Position numbers and translations under genes: made by a program. A stretch of DNA of 64,000 nucleotides from Limibacterium fermenti. Lineage in GTDB: Bacteria; Bacteroidota; Bacteroidia; Bacteroidales; Dysgonomonadaceae. Below, one piece after another: positions 16,320 to 23,510 of this stretch. How positions within the stretch are numbered: the stretch's first letter is position 1; each line of letters opens with the position of its first letter. The stretch spans positions 2,356,001 through 2,420,000 of the forward strand of contig NZ_CP159486.1 in NCBI RefSeq assembly GCF_041902845.1. The letters are read 5' to 3'. The notes below the pieces were generated by a model that saw nothing but the letters and a program-made list of their open reading frames with translations, made no database searches and was not told the origin of the DNA.

Positions 16320-17012
16320 TTAATTATTCGGAACTCCAACGGTCAGGTTCAATAGAATTTCCTGATTCTCCTTAAGCTTAAGATCTTCTTTCAGAGCATC
16401 GGCATTAAACGAAACCCTTGCTACTGCGCCTAAATCGGCTGAAACACTATATAAATAAATATTCTGACCGATAAATCCCGCATCCATCAAGGCAGCGTCG
16501 CGTGAAGCCGCCAATTCTAAATCCGCGACAATCAGGATATTTAAAAAAGCATCATTTACATAAGTCTGATTATACAATATAAGATCCGGTCTAATATCAT
16601 TTTTAGCGACCAAAACCAGGCTATGCTCTTTTGCATCATAAAAATAGGCTGCATCTTTAAAAACGACATACAACTCGAGCTCCTGCTTGTTTTGTGCCGT
16701 TGGGACAGTCCGTTTATCTTCGCGGTTGAATCCATTGGCAACCCACAAAAGATTCGAGATGGTTTGAATATCCAATTTTTCCGTTTTGAATTCTTTAGTG
16801 GATTTCCTTTTATTTACAGCTTCAAGGAGGGCCATTCCTCCTTCTTTGTCAGGAGTCGGCAATGCAATCTCTTCTGCGGCCCCATTAAAATCCACATATT
16901 CCAACACCTTACTCTCTTGCGAAGCTTTTTCATTTTTAGGTGAGCTACACCCGGTAAAGGCAAAAATGGCAATACCGATTAATAATACATTTCTCATATT
17001 TTTAAAAATCAA
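16320..17012 (-). CDS. Nitroreductase-family lipoprotein (SagB-type fold)
   Basis: 230 residues. A signal sequence with lipobox FTGC (Cys22) predicts a lipid-anchored envelope protein. The body is a nitroreductase-like FMN domain: LLEAVNKRKSTKEFKTEKLD with the Arg-Lys-Ser phosphate contact, LLWVANGFNR, and the C-terminal DAGFIGQNIYLYSVSADLGAVARVSF. Likely an FMN-dependent reductase acting outside the cytoplasm. The start could also be the ATG at 16,997. It leads the three-gene unit with YjdI and YjdJ, and a decayed dehydrogenase lies immediately upstream. Confidence 0.85.
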   Translation of the reverse strand: MIFKNMRNVLLIGIAIFAFTGCSSPKNEKASQESKVLEYVDFNGAAEEIALPTPDKEGGMALLEAVNKRKSTKEFKTEKLDIQTISNLLWVANGFNREDKRTVPTAQNKQELELYVVFKDAAYFYDAKEHSLVLVAKNDIRPDLILYNQTYVNDAFLNILIVADLELAASRDAALMDAGFIGQNIYLYSVSADLGAVARVSFNADALKEDLKLKENQEILLNLTVGVPNN

Positions 17013-17024
17013 ATTTAGTTGTTT

Positions 17025-17172
17025 CTATTTCAGACCAGAGCAAAGCCAACACCCACCATTTACACGCAATGACGTTCCATTGGTGACAGAAGACCTCTGA
17101 TGCCGTCGGCCCGGGCAGAACTGCATTTATTGTAACATCCGTAGCCATGGAAAGTTCGGACAAACCTCTGCT
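17025..17172 (-). pseudogene. Remnant of a short-chain dehydrogenase/reductase, C-terminal part
   Basis: Two pieces of an SDR protein remain in different frames. The first reads SRGLSELSMATDVTINAVLPGPTA, matching the VTVNAVLPGPT segment; the second, after a frameshift near 17,096-17,100, reads SSVTNGTSLRVNGG, the usual C-terminal NGA.LRVDGG. The roughly 40-50 residues that normally separate them are missing. No start or N-terminal Rossmann half is left. It lies between tRNA-Ser and the nitroreductase gene. Confidence 0.7.
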
Positions 17173-17193
17173 AATATATCTTCAAATAACATA

Positions 17194-17234
17194 TAAAAAA
17201 GACGACCGTAACTATTGGCTACAGCCGTCTTTTC
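17194..17234 (-). terminator. Terminator of the tRNA-Ser gene
   Basis: On the minus strand a 14-bp stem (AAAAGACGGCTGTA with TACGGTCGTCTTTT, two G-U pairs) starts 2 bases after the tRNA and runs into a T tract at 17,194-17,199. Confidence 0.85.
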
Positions 17235-17236
17235 AG

Positions 17237-17324
17237 CGGAGAAAGCGGGATTCGAACCCGCGAAACCCTTTAGGGGTTTACACGCTTTCCAGGCGTGCCT
17301 CTTCAACCACTCGAGCATCTCTCC
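17237..17324 (-). tRNA. tRNA-Ser (anticodon GGA)
   Basis: 88-nt class II tRNA read on the minus strand. Acceptor GGAGAGA pairs with TTTCTCC; discriminator is G, as expected for serine. The anticodon loop CTGGAAA gives GGA, reading UCC/UCU. The long variable arm is CCCCTAAAGGGT-like, and the T-loop is GGTTCGAATCC. CCA is not encoded. A possible promoter (TACTTTTG, minus) lies at 17,422-17,429. Confidence 0.97.
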
Positions 17325-17537
17325 AATATCCGTTGGATTGAGAAAGTCTTTCCACCTTATATATATGGTGTTTTTCACGTCATTTTCACCCTTCTTGTAT
17401 GAGTGAAGATTCAAGCAGGTGCAAAAGTACAAAAAATTATTTCATTTACCTCTTTTTAATACTGTAAATTGTTCAACTTACTTTGGCCGCAAAAAAGAAA
17501 AAGGTTCTTAAGAAAAACGAGCAATAAATTATCGAGA

Positions 17538-18332
17538 TCATTCCAAGGATGATTGCCAATCGGTTATATTAAAAATAGTATAAGCATTCAGGGTAGTCCT
17601 TTCAGCCACCTCTTCCGGATCAAGGCCGGTAATCTCACTCAGTTTTCTTGCGATTTCAGTTAAATACGACGATTCGTTCCTTTTGCCCCTATAGGGTACA
17701 GGAGCCAAATAGGGCGAATCGGTTTCCAATACAATTCTTTCGAGGGGACATCCCTTCAAGGTTTCACTTAATCCTGAATTTTTAAATGTCACAACACCAT
17801 TAATCCCAATATAAAAGTTTTTAAACGATAATGCCGTCTGCAATTCTTCTTTTGAACCGCCGAAGCTATGAAAGACGCCGCATAGGGAACGTTCGCCCAC
17901 CCTCTTTATCGACTGAACAACTTCATTGAAAGCATTCCGAGAATGAATCGATACGGGCAGACCTTTCTCTTTACTCCATACCAATTGCTCTTCGAATACG
18001 CGTATCTGCTGTTCCCGAAAAGTTTCATCCCAATACAAATCAATACCAATCTCCCCCACTCCAATATATTTAGTACGATTCAACTCTTCCCGGATCACGG
18101 AAAGCTGTTCCTGCCAATCTTCCTTCACACTGGTAGGATGCAAACCCATCATAGGAATAAAAAACGCCGGAAAGGACCGGACCGTCTCTTGCAAGGCACG
18201 CACAGAAGACACATCGATATTGGGAAGCAATACTTTCTTCACGCCGGACGCTTGAGCGCGTTCCACGGCCTCGCCCAAATCGTTTGCAAAGTCTTCGGAA
18301 TATAAATGCGCATGTGTATCAATCAACCTCAT
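17538..18332 (-). CDS. tatD: TatD-family metal-dependent hydrolase / DNase
   Basis: 264 residues, standard TatD length. Metal ligands are visible in DTHAHLYS (His6, His8), VGEIGIDLYWD, SIHSRNAF, VFHSFGG and ETDSPYL. TatD proteins are 3'-5' exonucleases or D-aminoacyl/DNA-repair-related hydrolases with a TIM barrel. The ATG overlaps the stop of the upstream gene by 4 bp, so the two are translationally coupled. Confidence 0.93.
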   Translation of the reverse strand: MRLIDTHAHLYSEDFANDLGEAVERAQASGVKKVLLPNIDVSSVRALQETVRSFPAFFIPMMGLHPTSVKEDWQEQLSVIREELNRTKYIGVGEIGIDLYWDETFREQQIRVFEEQLVWSKEKGLPVSIHSRNAFNEVVQSIKRVGERSLCGVFHSFGGSKEELQTALSFKNFYIGINGVVTFKNSGLSETLKGCPLERIVLETDSPYLAPVPYRGKRNESSYLTEIARKLSEITGLDPEEVAERTTLNAYTIFNITDWQSSLE

Positions 18333-19024
18333 TCTATTGTCTCTCCTTTTCGATAATAATAGAGGACGCCGTACGCCCTGTTCTTTTCCAAACGAACGGG
18401 TAGCGACAACGCCAAATTATGTTTTTCCACTTCTTCCCAAATATTGAAAATAACCTCATCCACGGTTTGTCTGTATTCGGACACTTCTTTCAAGATGCGG
18501 GAAGTCGCTTTTTGATGAATTTTTTGCGTTTGATAGTCTTCCTTAAAGACGGCATACATCACATTGACTTTTGCAATCGTCGGATTAAATATCGGTACTC
18601 CGCCTTTGCGGACACGGGTCGTTTCGCCATAAATGATTTTCTCGCCCCAATCCAGAAGTTGTTCGTGAGTGTTTAAATCGGGAACCACCATGTTGGCATT
18701 TTCCAGTCCATACAATTCGAGATTCGATCTTTTTATTTCATTACGCATCACACACATATAAAGGACTTGAACAAAGTGAGACAGATACATCTTTGCATTA
18801 CGGATGCTTTTTTGAAAAGATTTGTTTGCCTTCACTTGCATTTCATACGTTTGACGATAACGCTCACACAACCGCCCGAACTTCAACGAAACGCTTTTGG
18901 CATCGGATAAAGTTTTCATAGATAGGGGAATATCCGGAAAATCTTCACTCGAAGCCTTCGATATAGCTGTTTGTAATGCTTTGATACGTGCGGCGTCCGT
19001 ATTGGGCAATCTGCGATAGGGCAT
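18329..19024 (-). CDS. Conserved Bacteroidetes hypothetical protein
   Basis: 231 residues, cytosolic, mostly helical; I recognise it only as a Bacteroidales-type conserved unknown. The central part NLELYGLENANMVVPDLNTHEQLLDWGEKIIYGE and a C-terminal YGVLYYYR stand out. The start is 29 bp downstream of the prenyl synthase gene, and its end overlaps tatD, so it sits in the middle of a three-gene operon. No function is inferred. Confidence 0.8.
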   Translation of the reverse strand: MPYRRLPNTDAARIKALQTAISKASSEDFPDIPLSMKTLSDAKSVSLKFGRLCERYRQTYEMQVKANKSFQKSIRNAKMYLSHFVQVLYMCVMRNEIKRSNLELYGLENANMVVPDLNTHEQLLDWGEKIIYGETTRVRKGGVPIFNPTIAKVNVMYAVFKEDYQTQKIHQKATSRILKEVSEYRQTVDEVIFNIWEEVEKHNLALSLPVRLEKNRAYGVLYYYRKGETIE

Positions 19025-19052
19025 AGGTTCTTTATTCAGGTCACTGTCTATT

Positions 19053-20030
19053 TCATTTTTCTCTGTACATTAAGTTTTCAGCCAGTGAAATAAGTTCTTT
19101 TTTACGTTCATTCGCTACATGGATCGACGAAAGGCAATCTAAAGCCGCTAAATAATATTTTTCGATAAAAGTCTCGCAAATAGCTTTCAATTTCAGTTCG
19201 TCATAGATGGTTTTTACGGCTGCGATTTTTTCTTCGGGATCATAATCTGTGGAAGAAAGCCACTTTTCGAGTTCTTTCTTCTGCACCTCATTGGAATTCT
19301 TAAGAGCTTTGATAAGAAGATACGTCTTCTTGTTGCATAAGATATCACCGCCGATATTCTTTCCGAAAGTTTTTGTGTCACCGTAGACATCGAGCAAGTC
19401 ATCCTTCAACTGAAAAGCCATTCCTATATTTATACCGAAAGTATGCAACAACTCCGAGTCGAATGCCGGCGCCCTTGCAATGATAGCCCCTATTTTTAAT
19501 GCACCGGCCATTAAAACAGCAGTCTTTAAGCGAATCATCTCCAAATAATCGGTTTCGGTTACCGACATGCTTTGTTCAAAATCCATATCATATTGCTGTC
19601 CTTTGCACACTTCACCCGCCACGGTCGAAAACAGATGCAGTATCTGCGGCAATAAGTCGGCGGGGACTTCGGCGATATACTTATAGGCTTCTATCAACAT
19701 AGCGTCACCCGACAAAATCGCCGTATTATCGTTCCATTTTCTATGCACGGTGCACTGTCCGCGCCGCTTTTCCGAGCGATCCATCAAATCATCGTGCAGC
19801 AAGCTGAAATTATGAAAAAGTTCTATTCCTAAAGCAGCGTCGATAGCATCGTCAACCGTTTCACTGAAGAGATTTTTGCCCAGTAAAGTCATCACAGGAC
19901 GAACCCGTTTTCCCCCTAGGGAAAGGATATACTTAATAGGGTCGTATAAGTTGGCCGGCTGATCGTTTGATAATATATTCTCGATCTCCAGATTAATTTT
20001 CTTTTCAAGTTCGCTCGTTCGAAATATCAT
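19053..20030 (-). CDS. Polyprenyl (trans-isoprenyl) diphosphate synthase
   Basis: 325 residues. Both Asp-rich motifs are present: LLHDDLMDRSEKRRG (DDxxD at 80-84) and QLKDDLLDVYGD (about 217-222), plus GGKRVRP at 39-45. It condenses isopentenyl diphosphate with allylic diphosphates. Bacteroidetes homologues make geranylgeranyl or longer chains for quinones or carotenoid-type products; chain length cannot be assigned safely by eye. First gene of the operon with the 231-residue protein and tatD. Confidence 0.92.
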   Translation of the reverse strand: MIFRTSELEKKINLEIENILSNDQPANLYDPIKYILSLGGKRVRPVMTLLGKNLFSETVDDAIDAALGIELFHNFSLLHDDLMDRSEKRRGQCTVHRKWNDNTAILSGDAMLIEAYKYIAEVPADLLPQILHLFSTVAGEVCKGQQYDMDFEQSMSVTETDYLEMIRLKTAVLMAGALKIGAIIARAPAFDSELLHTFGINIGMAFQLKDDLLDVYGDTKTFGKNIGGDILCNKKTYLLIKALKNSNEVQKKELEKWLSSTDYDPEEKIAAVKTIYDELKLKAICETFIEKYYLAALDCLSSIHVANERKKELISLAENLMYREK

Positions 20031-20073
20031 GTTTGTTGTATTTAATGTACAAAAGAATTACTTATAATCGCGA

Positions 20074-20883
20074 TTATAAACGAAAGACAATAGGCAGGGT
20101 GATTTTCACCCGAACCGGTTGCCCTTGGCGTTTACCCGGCTTCCAGGGGGGCATTGCCCGAATAACCCGGATAGCCTCCTTGTCTAACAAGCTGTCGATA
20201 CTTCCAATCACTTCAATATGGGTAATACGTCCGTCCTGTTCGACAATAAAACTAGTGAGAACCCGCCCTTCGATTTTTTTTTCTTGCGCTGAAACCGGAT
20301 AATAAAGATTATCGTTTAAAAACTTTGCCATAGCACTATTTCCTCCGGGAAACAAGGGTTGTTCTTCTACCACGGTAAAGAGCGTGGCTTCTTCTTTGTC
20401 CTTTAAGCCGTCAGAAGCCAAGTCGTTTTCGCGTTCTTCTATCCTCTCAATGTCTGACGACTCGGCATCATTAACGACACCCTCTAAATGGTCCTGCCGA
20501 TTTTGCAGCCGGTATGTTTCTTGAATGTCGAGGTCCTTATTAATGACAGGTGGAGCTATTCGAATATTTTTTTTAATTTCCTCCGGAGGAGGAGGAATAT
20601 AAGCGGGAATGATCATCTCTTCGGGATATTCAGGGGGTAACAACTGTATATCGGATAATTCCGATACTTCGAGGCTAATATCCTGATGTTTATATGTCTG
20701 ATAATTATTCACAATAGATACTGTCAGTATAAAAACAAACAACGCGCCCATAACGGTAATAAAAGCAAACAAATGCCGTCTACCGGAAGACTGCCTGAGC
20801 CGATAAGCGCCGTAGCTTTTGTTTTTATTTGTAAAGACCAAATCAATCCATTTCTGAGACATTAAATTGACGTCTTTTGCCAT
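20074..20883 (-). CDS. TonB-family energy transducer (longer paralogue)
   Basis: 269 residues from the ATG at 20,883; an upstream ATG at 20,919 lies inside the promoter -7 element and is rejected. One transmembrane helix (HLFAFITVMGALFVFILTVSI), a Pro-rich linker (PPEYPEEMIIPAYIPPPPEE) and a C-terminal TonB domain ending RVKITLPIVFRL. The motif VEEQPLFPGGNSAMAKFLNDNLYYP is the usual Bacteroidetes TonB signature. Couples the ion gradient, via ExbB/ExbD, to TonB-dependent receptors. No exbBD here. Confidence 0.93.
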   Translation of the reverse strand: MAKDVNLMSQKWIDLVFTNKNKSYGAYRLRQSSGRRHLFAFITVMGALFVFILTVSIVNNYQTYKHQDISLEVSELSDIQLLPPEYPEEMIIPAYIPPPPEEIKKNIRIAPPVINKDLDIQETYRLQNRQDHLEGVVNDAESSDIERIEERENDLASDGLKDKEEATLFTVVEEQPLFPGGNSAMAKFLNDNLYYPVSAQEKKIEGRVLTSFIVEQDGRITHIEVIGSIDSLLDKEAIRVIRAMPPWKPGKRQGQPVRVKITLPIVFRL

Positions 20884-20916
20884 TCTTCCTTTTTTAAAAC
20901 GATTAATTTGACCGCC

Positions 20917-20924
20917 CAAATATA
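20917..20924 (-). promoter_or_regulatory. -7 element of the longer TonB gene
   Basis: TATATTTG on the minus strand. It decides the start codon: translation must begin at 20,883 and not 20,919. Confidence 0.6.
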
Positions 20925-20969
20925 CGAAAACTTTTTTTGAGACCGAAACCGTTTCAGCCTTTATCGGGG

Positions 20970-21635
20970 TTAGGACAAACGGAAAATAACGGGCATCGTA
21001 AACCGAACACGCACAATCTCCGTATGGTGTTGCCCGGGTATCCAGCGAGGCATTGACTCAATCACTCGCACCGCTTCGCGATCTAAGGAAGGTTCTACCC
21101 CCCGAACCACCTGCACATCAGAGATACTGCCGTCTTTTTCAATAATAAATTTACAAATCACCCTCCCTTCGATAGCGTTTTCCCTCGCAATAGGAGGATA
21201 TTGAATATGGTGGTTTAAATAACGCATCAATGCAACTTGTCCCCCCGGAAATTCGGGCCACACTTCAACCACTTCAAAGACGTGGGTGTCAACTTCGTCC
21301 AAAGCAGCAGAAGATAAAGGCCTCCTTGGCGGTTCATCCATATAGCGATTTGGGGAAGATAGGCCGACAGAAGAAGATCGTCCGTCGGGACGTTCCTCTA
21401 CGGTTATCGCTTCCGGTTGAGGCGTAGTATGATAGAGCCGGGGAGGCTCGTATATATCCTCTTCAGTATAAAAATCTTCTTTCCACAGTTCCACTTCATC
21501 GTGGCGAGCAGAAGACTTGACATAATAAACCACAAGGACAATCCCCGCTAAAACGAGCAATCCTAAAAGAGCGATACCGGTTTTTCCACCCCTGTTGATT
21601 CTTTTCGAATAGGGTCTCATCAGACGCTTATTCAT
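20970..21635 (-). CDS. TonB-family energy transducer (shorter paralogue)
   Basis: 221 residues. N-terminal transmembrane helix (TGIALLGLLVLAGIVLVVYYV), a linker with Pro and Arg residues, then a TonB C-terminal domain (VVEVWPEFPGGQVALMRYLNHHIQYPPIAREN.., ending FTMPVIFRLS). It lies about 85 bp upstream of the longer TonB gene but each has its own TAnnTTTG promoter (here 21,753-21,760). The pair probably arose by tandem duplication and may serve different receptors. Confidence 0.92.
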   Translation of the reverse strand: MNKRLMRPYSKRINRGGKTGIALLGLLVLAGIVLVVYYVKSSARHDEVELWKEDFYTEEDIYEPPRLYHTTPQPEAITVEERPDGRSSSVGLSSPNRYMDEPPRRPLSSAALDEVDTHVFEVVEVWPEFPGGQVALMRYLNHHIQYPPIARENAIEGRVICKFIIEKDGSISDVQVVRGVEPSLDREAVRVIESMPRWIPGQHHTEIVRVRFTMPVIFRLS

Positions 21636-21752
21636 TTTAACCTTTCCCTTATTTTAATGAGTTCTTTCAATTTCGCATCTCCTAAAGTTGCCGACTCTTC
21701 TTTCTGTATTGTATTTTATACAGATAAAGGATAAAACAACTATTAGAAGTTT

Positions 21753-21760
21753 CAAATATA
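21753..21760 (-). promoter_or_regulatory. -7 element of the shorter TonB gene
   Basis: TATATTTG on the minus strand, about 118 bp before the start codon. The rest of the 294-bp gap to hpt shows no further feature. Confidence 0.5.
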
Positions 21761-21929
21761 CATCCTTCCGACCAATATAGTATGGATATTTATACTAAAA
21801 AACATCAAATGGGAAAGTGAAAAACAAACTGAACTTTAAATAGTAGTAAAAAGCGCCAAAGAATCCGTTAAAACCGGAGGAAATAAATCTCTTCTCTCAA
21901 AAAGATTTAAAACTCCGCCTTAAAAAGAG

Positions 21930-22472
21930 CTACTCTTTCAGCTTATAAATGTCCCTTAAATTTCTCCCGTAACCGTCATAATCCAATCCGTATCCGACAA
22001 TAAAATCGCTCGGTATTCTGAGGGCGACATAATCCAAATGGAGATCCGCATGTTTTAATGCAGCCGGTTTGAAAAGAAGTGTAGCAATTTTCACTTCTTT
22101 AGGCTCTTCGACCTTTAATTGCTTGAGAAGGGAAATCATCGTGTTGCCGGTATCGACAATATCCTCCACAATAATTACCGTGCGTCCTTTTATCGACTCA
22201 TTAAGTCCCAACACCTCTTTTACCTGTTCGGTGGTAGACATTCCATCGTAAGAAGCCAGGCGCACAAACGTAATTTCGCTGGATACCGTTACTCTTTTCA
22301 TCAGTTCGGAAGCAAACATAAAAGCACCGTTTAGCACTGTCAAAAACAAAGGGTTTTTGCCTTCCAGTTCCCGATTCATTTGTTCCGCAATACGACTGAT
22401 CGATTCTTCGATCTGTTCATGATGGATAAACAACTCGAAATCTTTATCTTTAATGGTTATCATTTCTTTCAC
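21930..22472 (-). CDS. hpt: Hypoxanthine phosphoribosyltransferase
   Basis: 180 residues. The PRPP-binding loop VIIVEDIVDTGNTM is clear, with LNGAFMFASELMKR and the C-terminal PSDFIVGYGLDYDGYGRNL typical of Hpt. Salvages hypoxanthine or guanine to IMP or GMP. The ATG at 22,472 or at 22,463 could be used; promoter TAATTTTG lies at 22,493-22,500, minus. Confidence 0.95.
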   Translation of the reverse strand: MKEMITIKDKDFELFIHHEQIEESISRIAEQMNRELEGKNPLFLTVLNGAFMFASELMKRVTVSSEITFVRLASYDGMSTTEQVKEVLGLNESIKGRTVIIVEDIVDTGNTMISLLKQLKVEEPKEVKIATLLFKPAALKHADLHLDYVALRIPSDFIVGYGLDYDGYGRNLRDIYKLKE

Positions 22473-22492
22473 GACTCGAAATTTTTAAGCGC

Positions 22493-22500
22493 CAAAATTA
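22493..22500 (-). promoter_or_regulatory. -7 element of hpt
   Basis: TAATTTTG on the minus strand, about 20 bp upstream of the hpt start codon. Confidence 0.6.
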
Positions 22501-22630
22501 CAACATTTTATCCTCTCACGAAAGAGATTGATTGTTTTTTTATTCTTTCACGGCTGTCAAAGACCTTGCAAGTCTTCTTTTTTCGATAGTAATGTATTGA
22601 TATTGCATAAAAAGAGACGTTGCGTTTAGC

Positions 22631-23347
22631 TTAAAGATATAAATAAAAATCTTTGACAAGCTCACTGAATTCATCGGTGTAAGCCTGCCTACGCTGTTCA
22701 ATGACCAATTCAGAACGCACCGGATCAAGAACCGGTTCCATGGATAGTTCTATCAAAATCCGTTTAGGAGAAGATTCCGGCATAGGCAACACACGTGTTT
22801 CACGAACAAGAAAATATCCGAACCGTTCAGAAAGGCGCTGGAGTTTGGTTATTGCATCAAACGGAAGAATCAACGAAATACGGCCGAAAGGAGCAAGTAT
22901 TCTCCGACTGATATCGAGCAATTGTTCCAGATCGAGTGAGACCTCGTGCCGGGCGGCAGAACGACGGCCATCCGGTGATAATAAAGAAGATGCAAAAAAA
23001 GGAGGATTCGACACGATATGATCGAAATAGCCGCAATCTTCATTCGCAAACAATTGATAGGATATATTTTCAACTGTAATTCTCGAAGCAAAAGGTGATT
23101 TCCGAACATTTTCACGAGCCTGCTCCACCGCATCTTTATCCATATCGATAGCGAGTACTTGTACATTCGGATTTCGTTGCGCCAACATTAAGGCTATTAG
23201 CCCCGAACCGGTTCCGACATCGAGCATTCGCCGGGAACCCGACACGTCGGCCCAAGCACCCAGCAAGACACCATCCGTGCCGACTTTCATCGCGCACCGG
23301 TCATGATACACTGTAAACTGTTTAAAAGCAAAATAAGGGTTCGCCAT
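22631..23347 (-). CDS. trmN6: tRNA1(Val) (adenine(37)-N6)-methyltransferase
   Basis: 238 residues. SAM-binding motif LDVGTGSGLIALMLAQR (about 41-57) and catalytic SNPPFF (about 116) match the YfiC/TrmN6 group, as does the N-terminal FAFKQFTVYHDRCAMKVGTDGVLLGAW. Methylates A37 of tRNA-Val. Monocistronic, divergent from lon; promoter TATTTTTG at 23,404-23,411. Confidence 0.93.
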   Translation of the reverse strand: MANPYFAFKQFTVYHDRCAMKVGTDGVLLGAWADVSGSRRMLDVGTGSGLIALMLAQRNPNVQVLAIDMDKDAVEQARENVRKSPFASRITVENISYQLFANEDCGYFDHIVSNPPFFASSLLSPDGRRSAARHEVSLDLEQLLDISRRILAPFGRISLILPFDAITKLQRLSERFGYFLVRETRVLPMPESSPKRILIELSMEPVLDPVRSELVIEQRRQAYTDEFSELVKDFYLYL

Positions 23348-23403
23348 CTATAAATCCTGTTTGGCACGAATTTTGGAGTAAGTACTACCAAAAAACAATG
23401 AGG

Positions 23404-23411
23404 CAAAAATA
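23404..23411 (-). promoter_or_regulatory. -7 element of trmN6
   Basis: TATTTTTG on the minus strand, about 57 bp before the start codon. Confidence 0.5.
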
Positions 23412-23510
23412 GTGATTTTTCAATTGGATTACAACACGAAGGAGATCTTTCACGAGATCACACTTACCACTCGTCGCTATTTATTGCTTTTAAAACACTT
23501 AGAATAGAAC

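Noticed and set aside
17127..17432. 101-codon frame across the tRNA
   Set aside because: It reads through tRNA-Ser and its terminator.
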